A stretch of 64,000 bases of DNA from Scoparia ambigualis. Lineage: Eukaryota > Arthropoda > Insecta > Lepidoptera > Crambidae. Shown here piece after piece: positions 11,148-23,400 of this stretch; positions within the stretch are counted from its first letter, which is position 1, and every line of letters begins with the position of its first letter. The stretch is from the NCBI GenBank assembly GCA_963921215.1, contig OY992509.1:20500323-20564322 (forward strand), read 5' to 3'. A program made the position numbers and the translations under genes. The notes beneath the pieces are model-generated. The model saw nothing but the letters and a program-made list of their open reading frames with translations. It did no database searches and had not been told where the DNA came from.

Positions 11148-11419
11148 TACGATTGTAACTTTATAATTAAATTTTCAAATGAAGCCTGCTTCCAAATATA
11201 TTGCATAAAATTTAACAAAAAATAATAATAAACAAATTAAATAGACAACATAGACAGTTGTTGAAGCCTTGCTTTGCTTTCCCCATACACTCTGTGTAAA
11301 TTAGTATTGTCCGTACAATGAATGTACTGTCAACTACCCCCCAGCAGATCTAAGTTAGGATACGAAATTGTAAAAGTATAGAACCTCGTGCGGCGACCGG
11401 CGTGCGAGCCAAGCTGTCC

Positions 11420-11460
11420 TCACGTGGATATTCGAGTTTTCCAGACAGATGATTTCTCAC
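11420..11460 (-). CDS. USP exon 14 (last, 13 codons plus stop)
   Basis: A TTTGCAG acceptor at 11461 starts an exon whose phase fits exon 13 (G/GT). It reads GEKSSVWKTRIST and stops at TGA (11420-11422). It is short and lacks a family motif, so it is supported by phase and splice signal only. Confidence 0.55.
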
Positions 11461-14400
11461 CTGCAAACAAATACATTTTCACTCCTCTTGCTCAAAAAGA
11501 CCGTCATTGTAGCGTTCTAGAGCGGGGCTAAAATAGCTTTTCTCGCCCTAGGGGAAAAAGTAATTTTTTTTTAAATTTTTGTCTGTCACATGACAATGCG
11601 CCTACAAAAACGAAAAAGTATTTAGTCTTATGTAGAATAATCATGAATAAAGACTCGACTTATTACTGTTTACTTAGATCAACAACTTTTTTGAGATAAC
11701 ACAGCTTCAGCAAGAAAAAACTGCACAGTCTGCACATGTGCTTAGATGGTGAGCCTTTAGCCCGTTAGTCGCTTTTACGACACCCAAGGGAAGAGAGGGG
11801 TTGGTAGTATTATTTTGATGAGCCCATCGCCGCTCTATGCTGTTGTATGTATGTGCAGTCTTTAGTCCATTAGTCGCCTTTTACGAGACCCAAGGGAAGG
11901 GAGGGGTTGGTAGTATTATTTTGATGAGCCCATCGCCGCTTTATGCTGTTGGATGTATGAGCAGTCTTTAGTCCATTAGTCGCCTTTCACGACACCGAAG
12001 AGAAGAGAGAGGTTGGTAGTATTCATTTGATGAGCCCATCGTCGCTCTATGCTGTTGGATGTATGTGCAGTATTTAGTCCGTTAGTCCCCTTTTACCAAA
12101 TCGAAGAAAAGTGAAGGGTTGGTAATATTATTTTGATGGGCCCATCGCCGCTCTATGCTGTTGGATGTATGTGCAGTCTTTAGTCCGTTAGTCCCCTTTT
12201 ACCAAATCGAAGAAAAGTGAAGGGTTGGTAATATTATTTTGATGAGCCCATCGCCGCTCTATGCTGTTGGATGTATAAGTTGTCTTTAGTCCATTAGTCG
12301 CCTTTTACGACACCGAAGAGAAGAGAGAGGTTGGTAGTATTAATTTGATGAGCCCATCGTCGCTCTGTGCTGTTGGATGTATGTGCAGTCTTTAGTCCGT
12401 TAGTCCCCTTTTACCAAATCGAAGAAATGTGAAGGGTTGGTAATATTATTTTGGTGCGCCCATCGCGCTCTATGCTGTTGGATGTATGTGCAGTCTTTAG
12501 TCCGTTAGTCCTTTTTTACCAAAACAAAGAAAAGTGTAGGGTTGGTAATAATATTTTGATGAGCCCTTCGCCGCTCTATGCTGTTGGATGTATGTGCAGT
12601 CTTTAGTCCGTTAGTCGCCTTTGACGACACCAAAGGGAAGAGATGGAAAGACTGCACATATCTACTATCCAACAGCATAGAGCGGCGATGGGCTCATCAA
12701 AATAATACTACAAACCATTCTCTTCCCTTGGGTGTCGTTAAAGCAACTAATGGGTTAATTTTAAATAAAATAAACCAATTCATATTGTATTGGATTGTTA
12801 TATTTTCTCGCATTCGTAGTGAAAAGCTGAGTGTAACACTCGGCGCTAAAAACCCATTAAAACTCGGTTTCTATTTACTCCCTCGCTAAAGCTCGGGAGT
12901 AAAACTACCTCGTATATAATGGGTCATTTTAGCCCCTTGTATAACAATCTACTATTTGAATAGCCGTATAGACTTTTTTTGATATTTTGTCCCACTGCTG
13001 AGCAAACGCCTCTCCCAAACCCCAAAATATTGCAAAACAATTATTATTATTCTAAATAAGATTATAGAAAAAAAATAAAGAATAGCCTATAAATTGTCCC
13101 GCAGCTGGGCAAAGGTCTCCATCTTCGATCAACAATACCAACTAGATAACGCGTCACGTACAAAATCAAAGCTAAATTTTGTCCACGTGAATAAATACGT
13201 ATACAGCTACATTTCTTTACTAACGAACTGAGACAAAACTTATAAAACAGTTTTATCTTCAACCTAATTACAACACCCAGTAATAAAGTCACAAATGCAT
13301 CCATCCACGCATCCACTAGTCTGTTACACGTTGACGCTTCTATTGGTCAACGTTGGCCAAACATTTGTAGCATGGGTTAAAATCGGTAATTGTGTTCAAA
13401 ATTTAATATTATTTGTTAGTAAAAAGAAAAATATAATTAATTCTACATGTACTGAGCGAAAGTAAGACACTCCGGCCGTTAAATTGCTTTTTCGGGCAAC
13501 TTTTAAATACACATTGCGGCATTGTGAACGTGTTTACATTGGCCGTGTTTCAAGCAAACTAAACAAAATAAGAGCTCACTCCCCAAGTGCGCTGTTATTT
13601 ACCGAGACATATATTTAGCGCCGACCTGACATCTAGTTGGTATTGTTGATTGAAGGTCTCCATCAATGAAATAAAGGCATCGCTACAATAGATGGGTATT
13701 GGCTTAATCGTTTTTAGACGCGATTTTTGTCGTAAGATGGTAGTCATAAAACCCCGAACCTAAATAATAAAACTAAAGAACCCTGCGCAAGTGTTCCGAT
13801 CTCTCTGAAGATGATTATGATGATGATAATGAATACTCACCCGTCCGATGAGATTCCCCCGTGATATGGTTCCCATGTCTAGGCACTATATACTTGGACT
13901 CCTGGAACATGGACAGCATCAGCTCCTCCGTGGTGGGATGGTACTCAACTCCATTGATGCTCGCAACTAAAGGCGAACTCTCATAGTTGCGGTTCGAGTC
14001 TCTACTGGTAGAAGAAGCGTTGGACCGCGTAGGGTAATCCACGGAGCGCGGTCGCCTCGTATCAACAGGCGTCATTTTAGGGTTAATGTGCACGTCCTTG
14101 TGAATGTACGGCTCGGCGGACGCGCTCGACTCATTCTCGTTCACGTTCTTGTTCGGATCATCGTTCGTTCGGTTGCCATTCACTTCGACTAGCAACGGCC
14201 TCTGCAGCGTCGGCGACTGTATTATACTTGTGTTGTGTACTACAGTCACAGTTTCTTTGATGAATGTCGACACCTCGTTCATATTGTCGTCGGGCAAGCT
14301 TTCCACGCTCCTAGTGAGGGGGCTATTCGTCGGCGCCGTCGCGTCCGACTCCGATTCGGGTTCAACCGTCTGCGTTTCGATTTTGTTTTCGTCAACATTT

Positions 14401-17400
14401 TCTTCTTTGACCTCGATGAGTTCGTTCAACACCTCGTTCTTCGGTCTGACGTATTTCGGCATCCGCAACGCCCAATGGCCGTTGTGATCGTCCGCTGAGC
14501 ACGTGTGCGTAACATTCGGCTTTTTACGCTTATAGAACAGCATGTAGGCGGTGTTGTTGACTAGTTCGCTGTACTCGTTTTCATCGTCCACCGGAGTTAC
14601 TCGCGAATCGTCAAATTTGTACCAGCGGTTGTCGTACGGGTTCTTGCAGGCCGCCGTGTAGTGGCCCGTCTCTAAATCGTCGCCGTGATGGTAGCAGATG
14701 GCGTACAAGTCATACATGTTTTCCTGTGGAGTGTTCGTTGGTGTTTTGGAGTGCCGCCGGCGCGGCGATCGCGAGTGCCCGGGCGATTCGGCTGCCGGAT
14801 TACTCCTTCTCACGAGATGGGGCGTCATATCGAAATCGTTCAACGGAAACTCGACCATAGTCGTTAGTTTAGTACTCGTCCGACCTTTGGCTTGCCTAAA
14901 ATAGATGATAAATAAGTGTTTTTCAAGCAAGTTCAGTTTCAAAAAGTTAAGAATGTCATTTTATACTAGATTTACTTACTGTCGAAATCGTTTCAAATGG
15001 ATCACTAAGATGTCTGGAAGTGACCAGAGTCCCAATGTTTTCACAACAGGCATATATCGCTGACATTGTGGACACCTAAAACGAATAAAGATAATACACT
15101 AACCTAAATTGTAAATAAAGATTGAAAATGTAGAATAATACGCATAGATAATTTAGTCAATAAAATTGAATTTACCACCTGTCTACAAAGCCCCAACATT
15201 TTACTGTAAGACTGTAGATTTATTTTGTTAGGTCATCACTCTTTTTCGAAGTAGGGGGAGAATGTACGTCAGTTGTGGGGGGGGGGGGGTTAACTCCAGG
15301 CGTCCTCCTGCGCGAGGTGTTCGGCGCGCGTGTAGTGCGTGAGGCACGCGTGCAGTGTGAGGGGGTGGGGGGGTGGGGGGGTTACCTCCAGGCGTCCTCC
15401 TGCGCGAGGTGTTCGGCGCGCGTGTAGTGCGTGAGGCACGCGTGCAGTGTGAGGGGGTGGGGGGTGGGGGGGTGGGGGGGTGGGGGGTTACCTCCAGGCG
15501 TCCTCCTGCGCGAGGTGTTCGGCGCGCGTGTAGTGCGTGAGGCACGCGTGCAGTGTGAGGGGGGCGCTGCTATGTCAGTATGTGAGGGGGTGGCGGGGTG
15601 GGGGGGTTACCTCCAGGCGTCCTCCTGCGCGAGGTGTTCGGCGTGCGTGTAGTGCGTGAGGCACGCGTGCAGTGTGAGGGGGTGGGGGGGTGGGGGGGTT
15701 ACCTCCAGGCGTCCTCCTGCGCGAGGTGTTCGGCGCGCGTGTAGTGCGTGAGGCACGCGTGCAGTGTGAGCGGGGCCGCCGCGCCCGCCGCGGACACGTG
15801 AACTTCGCACGCCTCGCTCGCCTCACGGATAATACTGGCAGACACAATATATTTTGTTAACTATTATCCTTCGATCACATATAAAACTAGATGGACTTCT
15901 TGGCGGGAAGGTGAAGCGTCATGTCTGCAGTTTTGTTTTGTTTTCTATAATTTGTGTTTTGTTGAATATTAATGTGAAATAATGGTGGATTATTTACTGT
16001 TAAGTGTTTGTGAACGTGCATGAGTGTTGGCAAATAAAACAAAACAGTATAACATCACTTTTCAAATTCTCTCAAGAAATCAGTGTGAGATCTCAATAAA
16101 GTCCCACAGCTTTATTGAGTCTCAAGGGTTTTAGGGCAATATCATTTACCATTAAACGTTCATTATCACTTATTATCATCTAATTTATGCAAAGACAATA
16201 TTCACTTTAATATCTTACTTGACACTGGCTAAATGTGCTGAACGCACGTAGCCATTACTTAAGAGGAAAAAAACTAGATACACAACCAACGCTCTAAAAA
16301 CGCCCACACAAAAAGGGTACCTACCTAGCGAGATATTTAGCGTTTTACGAGTATATCATCGAAGCTATTATCCCACAAACATGTACACAAACGTCAACTT
16401 TCCACAAAATATCACGTCAATACATTTTTAACTTTATGGTTGGAATATAAGGATCAATATCGATTAGAGAAAGGAGAACCGGCACTTTCCATAGAAAAAA
16501 TGCTTAACTTGTTTACAATAGAATTTGGTCATAAAGTAAATCTTTTTATTTGCTACCTAAACCAAGTTTTGTCTTATTTTTAACGAATCGCGGATAAGAG
16601 GTATTTAATTGTTAATATTTTTTTAATATGATTGAGTCTTCAAAAGGCAGACATGTTACTTTTAAAATGTCTAACGTGGCTGCATAAACCATAATTCTTT
16701 TGCTTTTAAAAAAGTGAAATCTCAACAATGCCGTCACGTCATGTTTTATTTGACAGCTAGAGGCTGTACAACTGTCATCAGATATTGCCAGAAAGAATGA
16801 CAGATTAAAAAATTTAAACAACTTAACTTTGACCGTTTCGCGTAGGTTGACCTGCTGGCGTGTATACAATAGCAGGACATAAGGCCAAAGCCAACTCGTT
16901 AAAACGGTTAAACGAGATAACGGATAAATATACATAAACATAAAAACACCCAGACCGGAAATCAATTCACAAAAACAGTTTTTTCCAAATTGACTCGACC
17001 AGGAATTAAACCCGGGAAGCAGCCTCAGAGATGGCGCGACGCCAGAAACCGGCGTGCTAACCAAACGACCACAAAGGTCGTCGATTATGATGATGATGTA
17101 TGAGCATGTGTTTTTTGGCGGAAAAAATATTTTGTGGGTATATCCTGTCTTTTAGTAAAAAATTCAAAGTGCTTTTTTACAAATTGACACATTTCAAAAA
17201 TATACCTGTCCCTGTGCGCGGGGTCCCACAGCAGCTCCAACCTCAAGTGCGGATGCTTGTCGTGCGCGCACAGAGCCTGCTCCACGTCCAGCGCGAATAG
17301 AGGGTGCGGCAGCTGGAAACGTACCAGAAACTTTGTAAGTAAGTATGTAGCAAATGCTATACATTACATAGATATAATTATATGCAAAATTAGTTTGGAG

Positions 17401-20400
17401 GTCTTCTGTCTAGGAATGCGTCACACACACACTTACATATAAACACGTACGCACGCACGCACGCACGCAGTGCAGTGCATCGATATTATCGACACACAGC
17501 TATACAATCGATAGTATCGATATTGTCGAAGCTCAATATCGAAGGCGCTATCGATAGTATCGATAGTATCAATACTATTGCTGCTAACTATTGCAATAAT
17601 AATCGATACTATCGATAGTATCGATACTAACGTCACAGTATACTATTGATAGCGCAAACATATCGATAGTATCGATTGTTGTTACAATTGTCATATCCGA
17701 TACTATTGATAGTAATTACGATATTAAGCTTCAATACTATCGATATTATCGATAGTATTGCAGTATACCGATACTATTGTACCAAACTGAGCTATTGATA
17801 CTATCGATTGTATCAATACTATCGATAGGCCTATTGATATTTTAGATGATTTCCGAGGTTAACTATAGATAGTCAAACTATCGATAGTTCGGCAACACTA
17901 CCCACAAAGGTTAGTCAGAAACCAGGAAATGAGTACCGCAAAAGCAGTCCACTGCCACAGTCCACATAAAACCAAAAACAAAGTGCACATGTGCTCAGCT
18001 TTACGGGTGATGAGCACATCGCCGCTCTATGCTGTTGGATGTATGTGCAATCTTTAGTCAGTTAGTCGTCCGTCCAAATGAAAATAAGCCAGGTCCTTAA
18101 CCTTTTCTTTACCGCATGACATATTCTCGTGCCATAGACAATAGATTTTCTATTGTGTCTGGTATTACGGAAAGAGATGGGTTAAGGCGGTGTGCCTCAG
18201 TTATACTCGCGCAGAATATATCAGCGCCCTGCGAGCTCTAGAGCACGCCCTCCGCCACCACTTGGCACATCCCTTTAAGCATCAGCTTCTACAAGTCCTC
18301 GAAGGAGATATACATGATTACTAACCTCTGGTTGCAAATAAGCAAAATCCTTAGGGCGGTATGCCTTAGCGATTAGTGCTCGGAATATATCAGCGCCCCG
18401 CTCCGCCACCACTTAGCACATCCCTTTAAGCATCAGCGTCTGCAGGTCCTCGAAGGAGACATACATGATTACTAACCTCTGGTTGCAAATAAGCCGAGTC
18501 CTTAGGGCGGTGTGCCTCAGCGATCCGTGCTCGGAATATATCAGCGCCCTGCGAGCTCTCGAGCACGCGCTCCGCCACCACTTGGCACATCTCCTTCAGC
18601 ATCAGCTTCTGCAGGTCCTCGAAGGAGATCTCGCGGGGCACTTGCATCGCGTACGGAGAACCTGTGTGTGCGAAATTTTAAATAACCTTTATGTACATCA
18701 CTCTCTAAATATTACTACTCTATAAGACTTTAAACTATCGCGTTGCATTGCATTAAAACTGTTTTAACGGGACTAAACACGATTAATTTTGTAAGTAAGT
18801 ACATATCTACTTGCTGCTTGACGTTTCGGCCGCAATGCTGCGGCCGTGGTCACAAGCGAACTGGCGGTGCGCGGCGTCGTCGGCTCGGGCGGGTATGGTA
18901 CTTTATCACACTCTGTGTACCGAAAACCTACTCACACGGACAGGTACCTACACGCCTCTTCTCATCATCATCCTCGGCATCTTCAGTCTGTGATGACCTC
19001 ACTAACCAACAGAGCTCAGAATCTGTGTGACCCTGAACATCTTCAGGCTGAGCTTGCTCACGTTCAGGAGGTACCAAAACGCAACGGATACAAGGTGTCA
19101 CAGAAGAGGAAATAGCACAATGGAAAGAAAAATCGTCTAGAAGTGAGTCGCCAGGCAGCGTTTTTACCTTACATAAAAGGCGTAACGGACAAAATTGGAA
19201 CAGTACTAAGAAACTTCTCCATTAAAACTGTATATACTCCGTTATGCCAAATATCTAACAAATTGCGGTCGCCTAAAGACGTCATACCTTTCCAAACACC
19301 GGGAGTTTATAAACTCGATTGTAGCTGTGGTAGTTCGTATATTGGACAGACTAAGCAGACTATCGCAGAACGTGTCAAGGAACACATCGCAGCTGTCAAA
19401 AATCGACAAATAGACAAATCGGCGGTAGCTGAACACCTGCTGGAAGCTGGAGTTAATCACTGGATGGAGTTACATGATCCTAAAATCCTCTCCACCGATC
19501 GTTATTATCATAGCAGGATAGTACGTGAAGCGATTGAGATCGAGAAGTATAAAAATTTCAATCGGGAGGACGAGTTTAAATTATCATCAGCATGGAATCC
19601 AGTGATTGGCAAATGCAAACCGCAAGGTCAGTCTATAACAAGAAACTCCGATACTGTTAGTGTAGTGTGCCGGAGTCGTGTTACTGAAGATTCATTGCAC
19701 TGTGACAATTGGCTATTTGACAGTTGTAACAATAAAATATGAAATATGTCGGAAATGGTAGGTTATGATTAAACGATAATTATCCAATAGTTTTTTTATT
19801 GAGATAATATGTAAATATTTTATTTTTACAAAATAAATTTGCGTTTTTTTGTCTGTGGATTACAAGACCCGAAACACGGGCGGCCATGATTGAGCTTCAT
19901 GTGACGGATTGTGACGTCACATTTCACAAAGTATACAGAAACTATCTGTCAGGTTTCAAGATAGGTTTCTATATTTATTGAAATGTGACGTCACCGAGCA
20001 AAATGTCACGTGACCAACCGTTTTCGCACGAAGTTTGAAATCAATAAAGAAAAATATGTTTTTTTCTGTTAAACAAAGGTTTTTCGAGAAAGAAAACATT
20101 GTACGGGGTATAAAATAAGCGTTTGTAACTTTTTAAATACTTTTTCGAAAACTGTCAAGTAGCCAATTTAAGTGAACGTATGAGGGGGGATGAAGAAACA
20201 AATACCCGCCCGAGCCGACGACGCCGCGCACCGCCAGTTCGCTTGTGACCACGGCCGCAGCATCGCGGCCGAAACGTCAAGCAGTAAGTAGATATGTACT
20301 TACTTACAAAATTAATCGTGTTTAGTCCCGTTAAAACAGTTTTAATTACTACTCTAAGTATTACTCTAAGACTCCGGGGTATGTTGGGCCAAGTGTCAGA

Positions 20401-23400
20401 ATGAAGGTGACATAATGTCCGGATGATAATATAAAGACCGTTAGTCAATATGTACAAGTGTCAGAATGTCCAAGAACTCATAACGTCCAAATGTTATAAT
20501 GACCGTTGGTCAATATGCACAAGTGTCAGAATGTCCAAAAAGTCATAACGTTCAGATGTTATAAAGACCGTTAGTCAATATGTACAAGTCTCTGAATGTC
20601 CAAGAAGTCATAACGTCCAGACCGGGTAGCACGATCACGTTTTTACCGATATAAAGCATACGTCCCTCTCATACTCGTACTCACATATTTGGCAGTACGG
20701 GCCGTTATGTCGGCAATTAAACGTGATCGTGCTAGCCGGGCAGCTGATGTTATAAAGACCATTACAAGTATCCTTTTTAGGTACTGGTGTTAGGGTTCCT
20801 TAACCAAAATGGCAAAAACTGACAAACAATTTGAGATTTTGGTAATTGGACATTATGTCTACTAGATGTTTTGGAAATTGGTTGTTTTGATATTGGACAT
20901 TATAACAATCCGACTTTTTAACAATTTGTTGTTTTGGTAACTTAACATTATGGCCATTAGACGTTTTAGCAATTTGTTGTTTTGACACTTGGATATTATG
21001 ACGACTGGTCATTTTAACACACTGGACATTCTGACACTTGGCCCAATATACCCCGGAGTCTACTCAAAGTATTACTCAAGGTCAGAAAGGTGCGGGTTCG
21101 AATTCAGCGCGTGGATTTTTTTAGCATTTTAAAAATTTATTTATCTAAATATTACATAAAAAAATAAATTTGAAAATGTTAAAAAAAATCCACGCGCAAA
21201 ATTCGAAGCCGCACCTTTCTGACCTCGATTATTACGCGAATCTACAACCGTTGCCATGGTAACTCACCGAACCGCTCGCCGTCCAGCAGATTAACCCACA
21301 GCACTAACAGATAAGGCGTGGTAGGTGCTTGCAATAGCGGCGGCGCCTCCATACAGTACAGTGCGCCGAAATCCATACCGGCTACCTCCCAACCGGCGCG
21401 CGCGTTACACCAGCCTACAACATCATCAAAATCAAATTACAAAATATACTAATATATAATTACAAAATACTTGATAAATCACTTGACTTTAATTATTATT
21501 TTATTTCTGTATTTTTAATTGAACTGCCAATAACTTCTGACAACTGTGTAACTTTTCACAAACTTTTATTTGTTCCTCCATGGATGGACTGCCATGGAGA
21601 AGTGAAGTTTAGCTCCACAGACTATAAGTTAGGTTGCTCAGGTTATAAATTGATTTGACATATTATTGATTATGGACAATTTCTAGTACCTATATTAATT
21701 TTGTATTTTTATTGTAATGTAACTAACATAATTGGTTTTTGACAATTTGGAGTACCTATTAATTTTGTATTTTTATATGCATGTAATTAGAATAGTCATT
21801 GTTACTTATAAAATAAAAATGTAAAAGTTATTTGCATGCTACATTTTCTGCTGAGAAAGAGAAGAAAAGTAGATTAAGACCAAAAATGTACCTTTCTCAA
21901 ACGCAAATTAAATATTTCATTTCATTTCATTCATTAAATCATCAGCCTATAAACGATGACCTCCGTGGTCGAGTGGTTAGCACGCGGGGTCTTGCGTCGC
22001 GCCATCTCTGAGGTCCCGGGTTCAATCCCGGTCGGGTCAATTTAGAGAAAACTGTTTTCTAAGGTTTAAGCGAGCACTACACATTGAAATGAAACACTTT
22101 TTATGGATTAACTCAGGAAACGTAAGGAAACTAAAAAACTATGTAATGTAGTAAAATTAAACGCGAGTTAATCCTTAAAAAGTGTTTCATTTCAATTAGG
22201 GAGAACTGTTATTTTAAATTGATTTCGGGACTGGGTGTTTTCTGTGTTAATGTATGTTTATCCGTTATCTTTCCATATTGACGAGTTTCAAAAGAAGGTT
22301 ATCTTGGTTTAGATAAGTGGTGTGAGCGTAAACAAATTTCATTTTTTTTCTTTTTTTAATATGAACGTCCCACTGCTGGGCACAGGCCTTCATGGACAAC
22401 ATCACATCGGATGTTGGGCCATAACCCACCACGCTGGCCCAATGCGGGTTGGTGGGTTTTGACGACCACCGGGACCAACGCTGCCGTCTGAGAAAATGCA
22501 CGGTGGAGCTCTAGACGATTTTAATTTGGTCAACATCCAGCGACCAGCATTGCGAAAGTTCCGTAGCGGGTAAGATCGAAAACGGAACGCACTAGACGCT
22601 GCGCCATCGAGCTCCTCTAATTTTATCAAAATTATCATTATTCAATGTATGAAAATGATGAATCATCGAACTTGTATAACTTGGCTCAGAGCAATAATAC
22701 AACTTTTGTGCCATATTAACTATTACTCCAAATGGCTAATTCTAACAATACATACTATTTTTTTTGTCCGGCACTTTCAGAAAAGGTCCAAAAATGTATG
22801 GAGCCCCAATGATCTCCTTTGTTTAATGTTATTGTATTTATTTTAGTATCAAATATTACGAATCTATAAAGCAAGTCTCATAATAACTGATGTTTACCAT
22901 ATTGTAAAATGTTTCACTGTTGCTATAAAAACAAGTCAAAAGCGTTGAAAAAATTCGACAGCTCTAACCAATACCTCGGTAGCGGGGCGGTCAACGCAGC
23001 CGTACGGATTGCGGAGGACATGGGTTCGATACCCAGCTGAGGTAGTATTTTTTTTAAGTTTTGTTATCTTCAAGTTACCTGTCTCGTTAATCTCCGCCAG
23101 TATAATGTGGTCCCTGTCGATGCCGGTGTCCGTGTGCAGCGTGGTCCGCAGATCGTCCATCGTGGCGTTAGGCGGCAGCTCCACGCCGATGCGCACCTGA
23201 CGAGGCTGCTGGTTCACATACACCACCTGGATATAAAACATAATGTCAAAGTCAACAGATATTTATTCAATAAACTCAATTAATAAGTACTTAGAATCGT
23301 CCAAATCTTTTTTAACCTACCACCCATTCAGGACGTCATTTTTTAACCTGTGGCATAGAACGGGCGCAAGAAACCACAGCGCACAGAAGCAACGACATTT

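Larger units (their letters stand above)
9113..11419 (-). other. Noncoding; possible 3' UTR of the USP gene plus two MITEs
   Basis: No coding frame with recognisable content is present. Several AATAAA motifs occur on the minus strand, so the USP transcript could end anywhere here. The separately listed MITEs occupy 10004-10331 and 10660-11147. The transcript end cannot be fixed from sequence alone. Confidence 0.4.
18752..20347 (+). mobile_element. 5'-truncated Penelope-like element with inverted terminal copies
   Basis: A ~145-bp terminal sequence lies at both ends in opposite orientation (18752-18896 and 20202-20347), as known for Penelope pLTRs. Between them is the end of the reverse transcriptase (YRKPTHTDRYLH near 18915) and a GIY-YIG endonuclease. 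Catalytic RT motifs are absent. It sits in USP intron 8. Confidence 0.85.

Noticed and set aside
14104..14498. Plus-strand open frames of 87-127 residues across USP exon 13
   Set aside because: They are antisense shadows of the long USP tail exon, whose frame and splice phases are consistent.
15290..15834. CRISPR-like pattern of regularly spaced repeats
   Set aside because: The repeats are copies of a eukaryotic exon end with simple G-rich spacers; there are no unique spacers or cas genes. The same applies to the minisatellite at 53665-54165.
15228..15847. Proline/arginine-rich open frames (HALHARRTPRAGG-type repeats)
   Set aside because: They are off-frame readings of the exon 11 minisatellite and its poly-G spacers; the USP frame explains the only real coding part.
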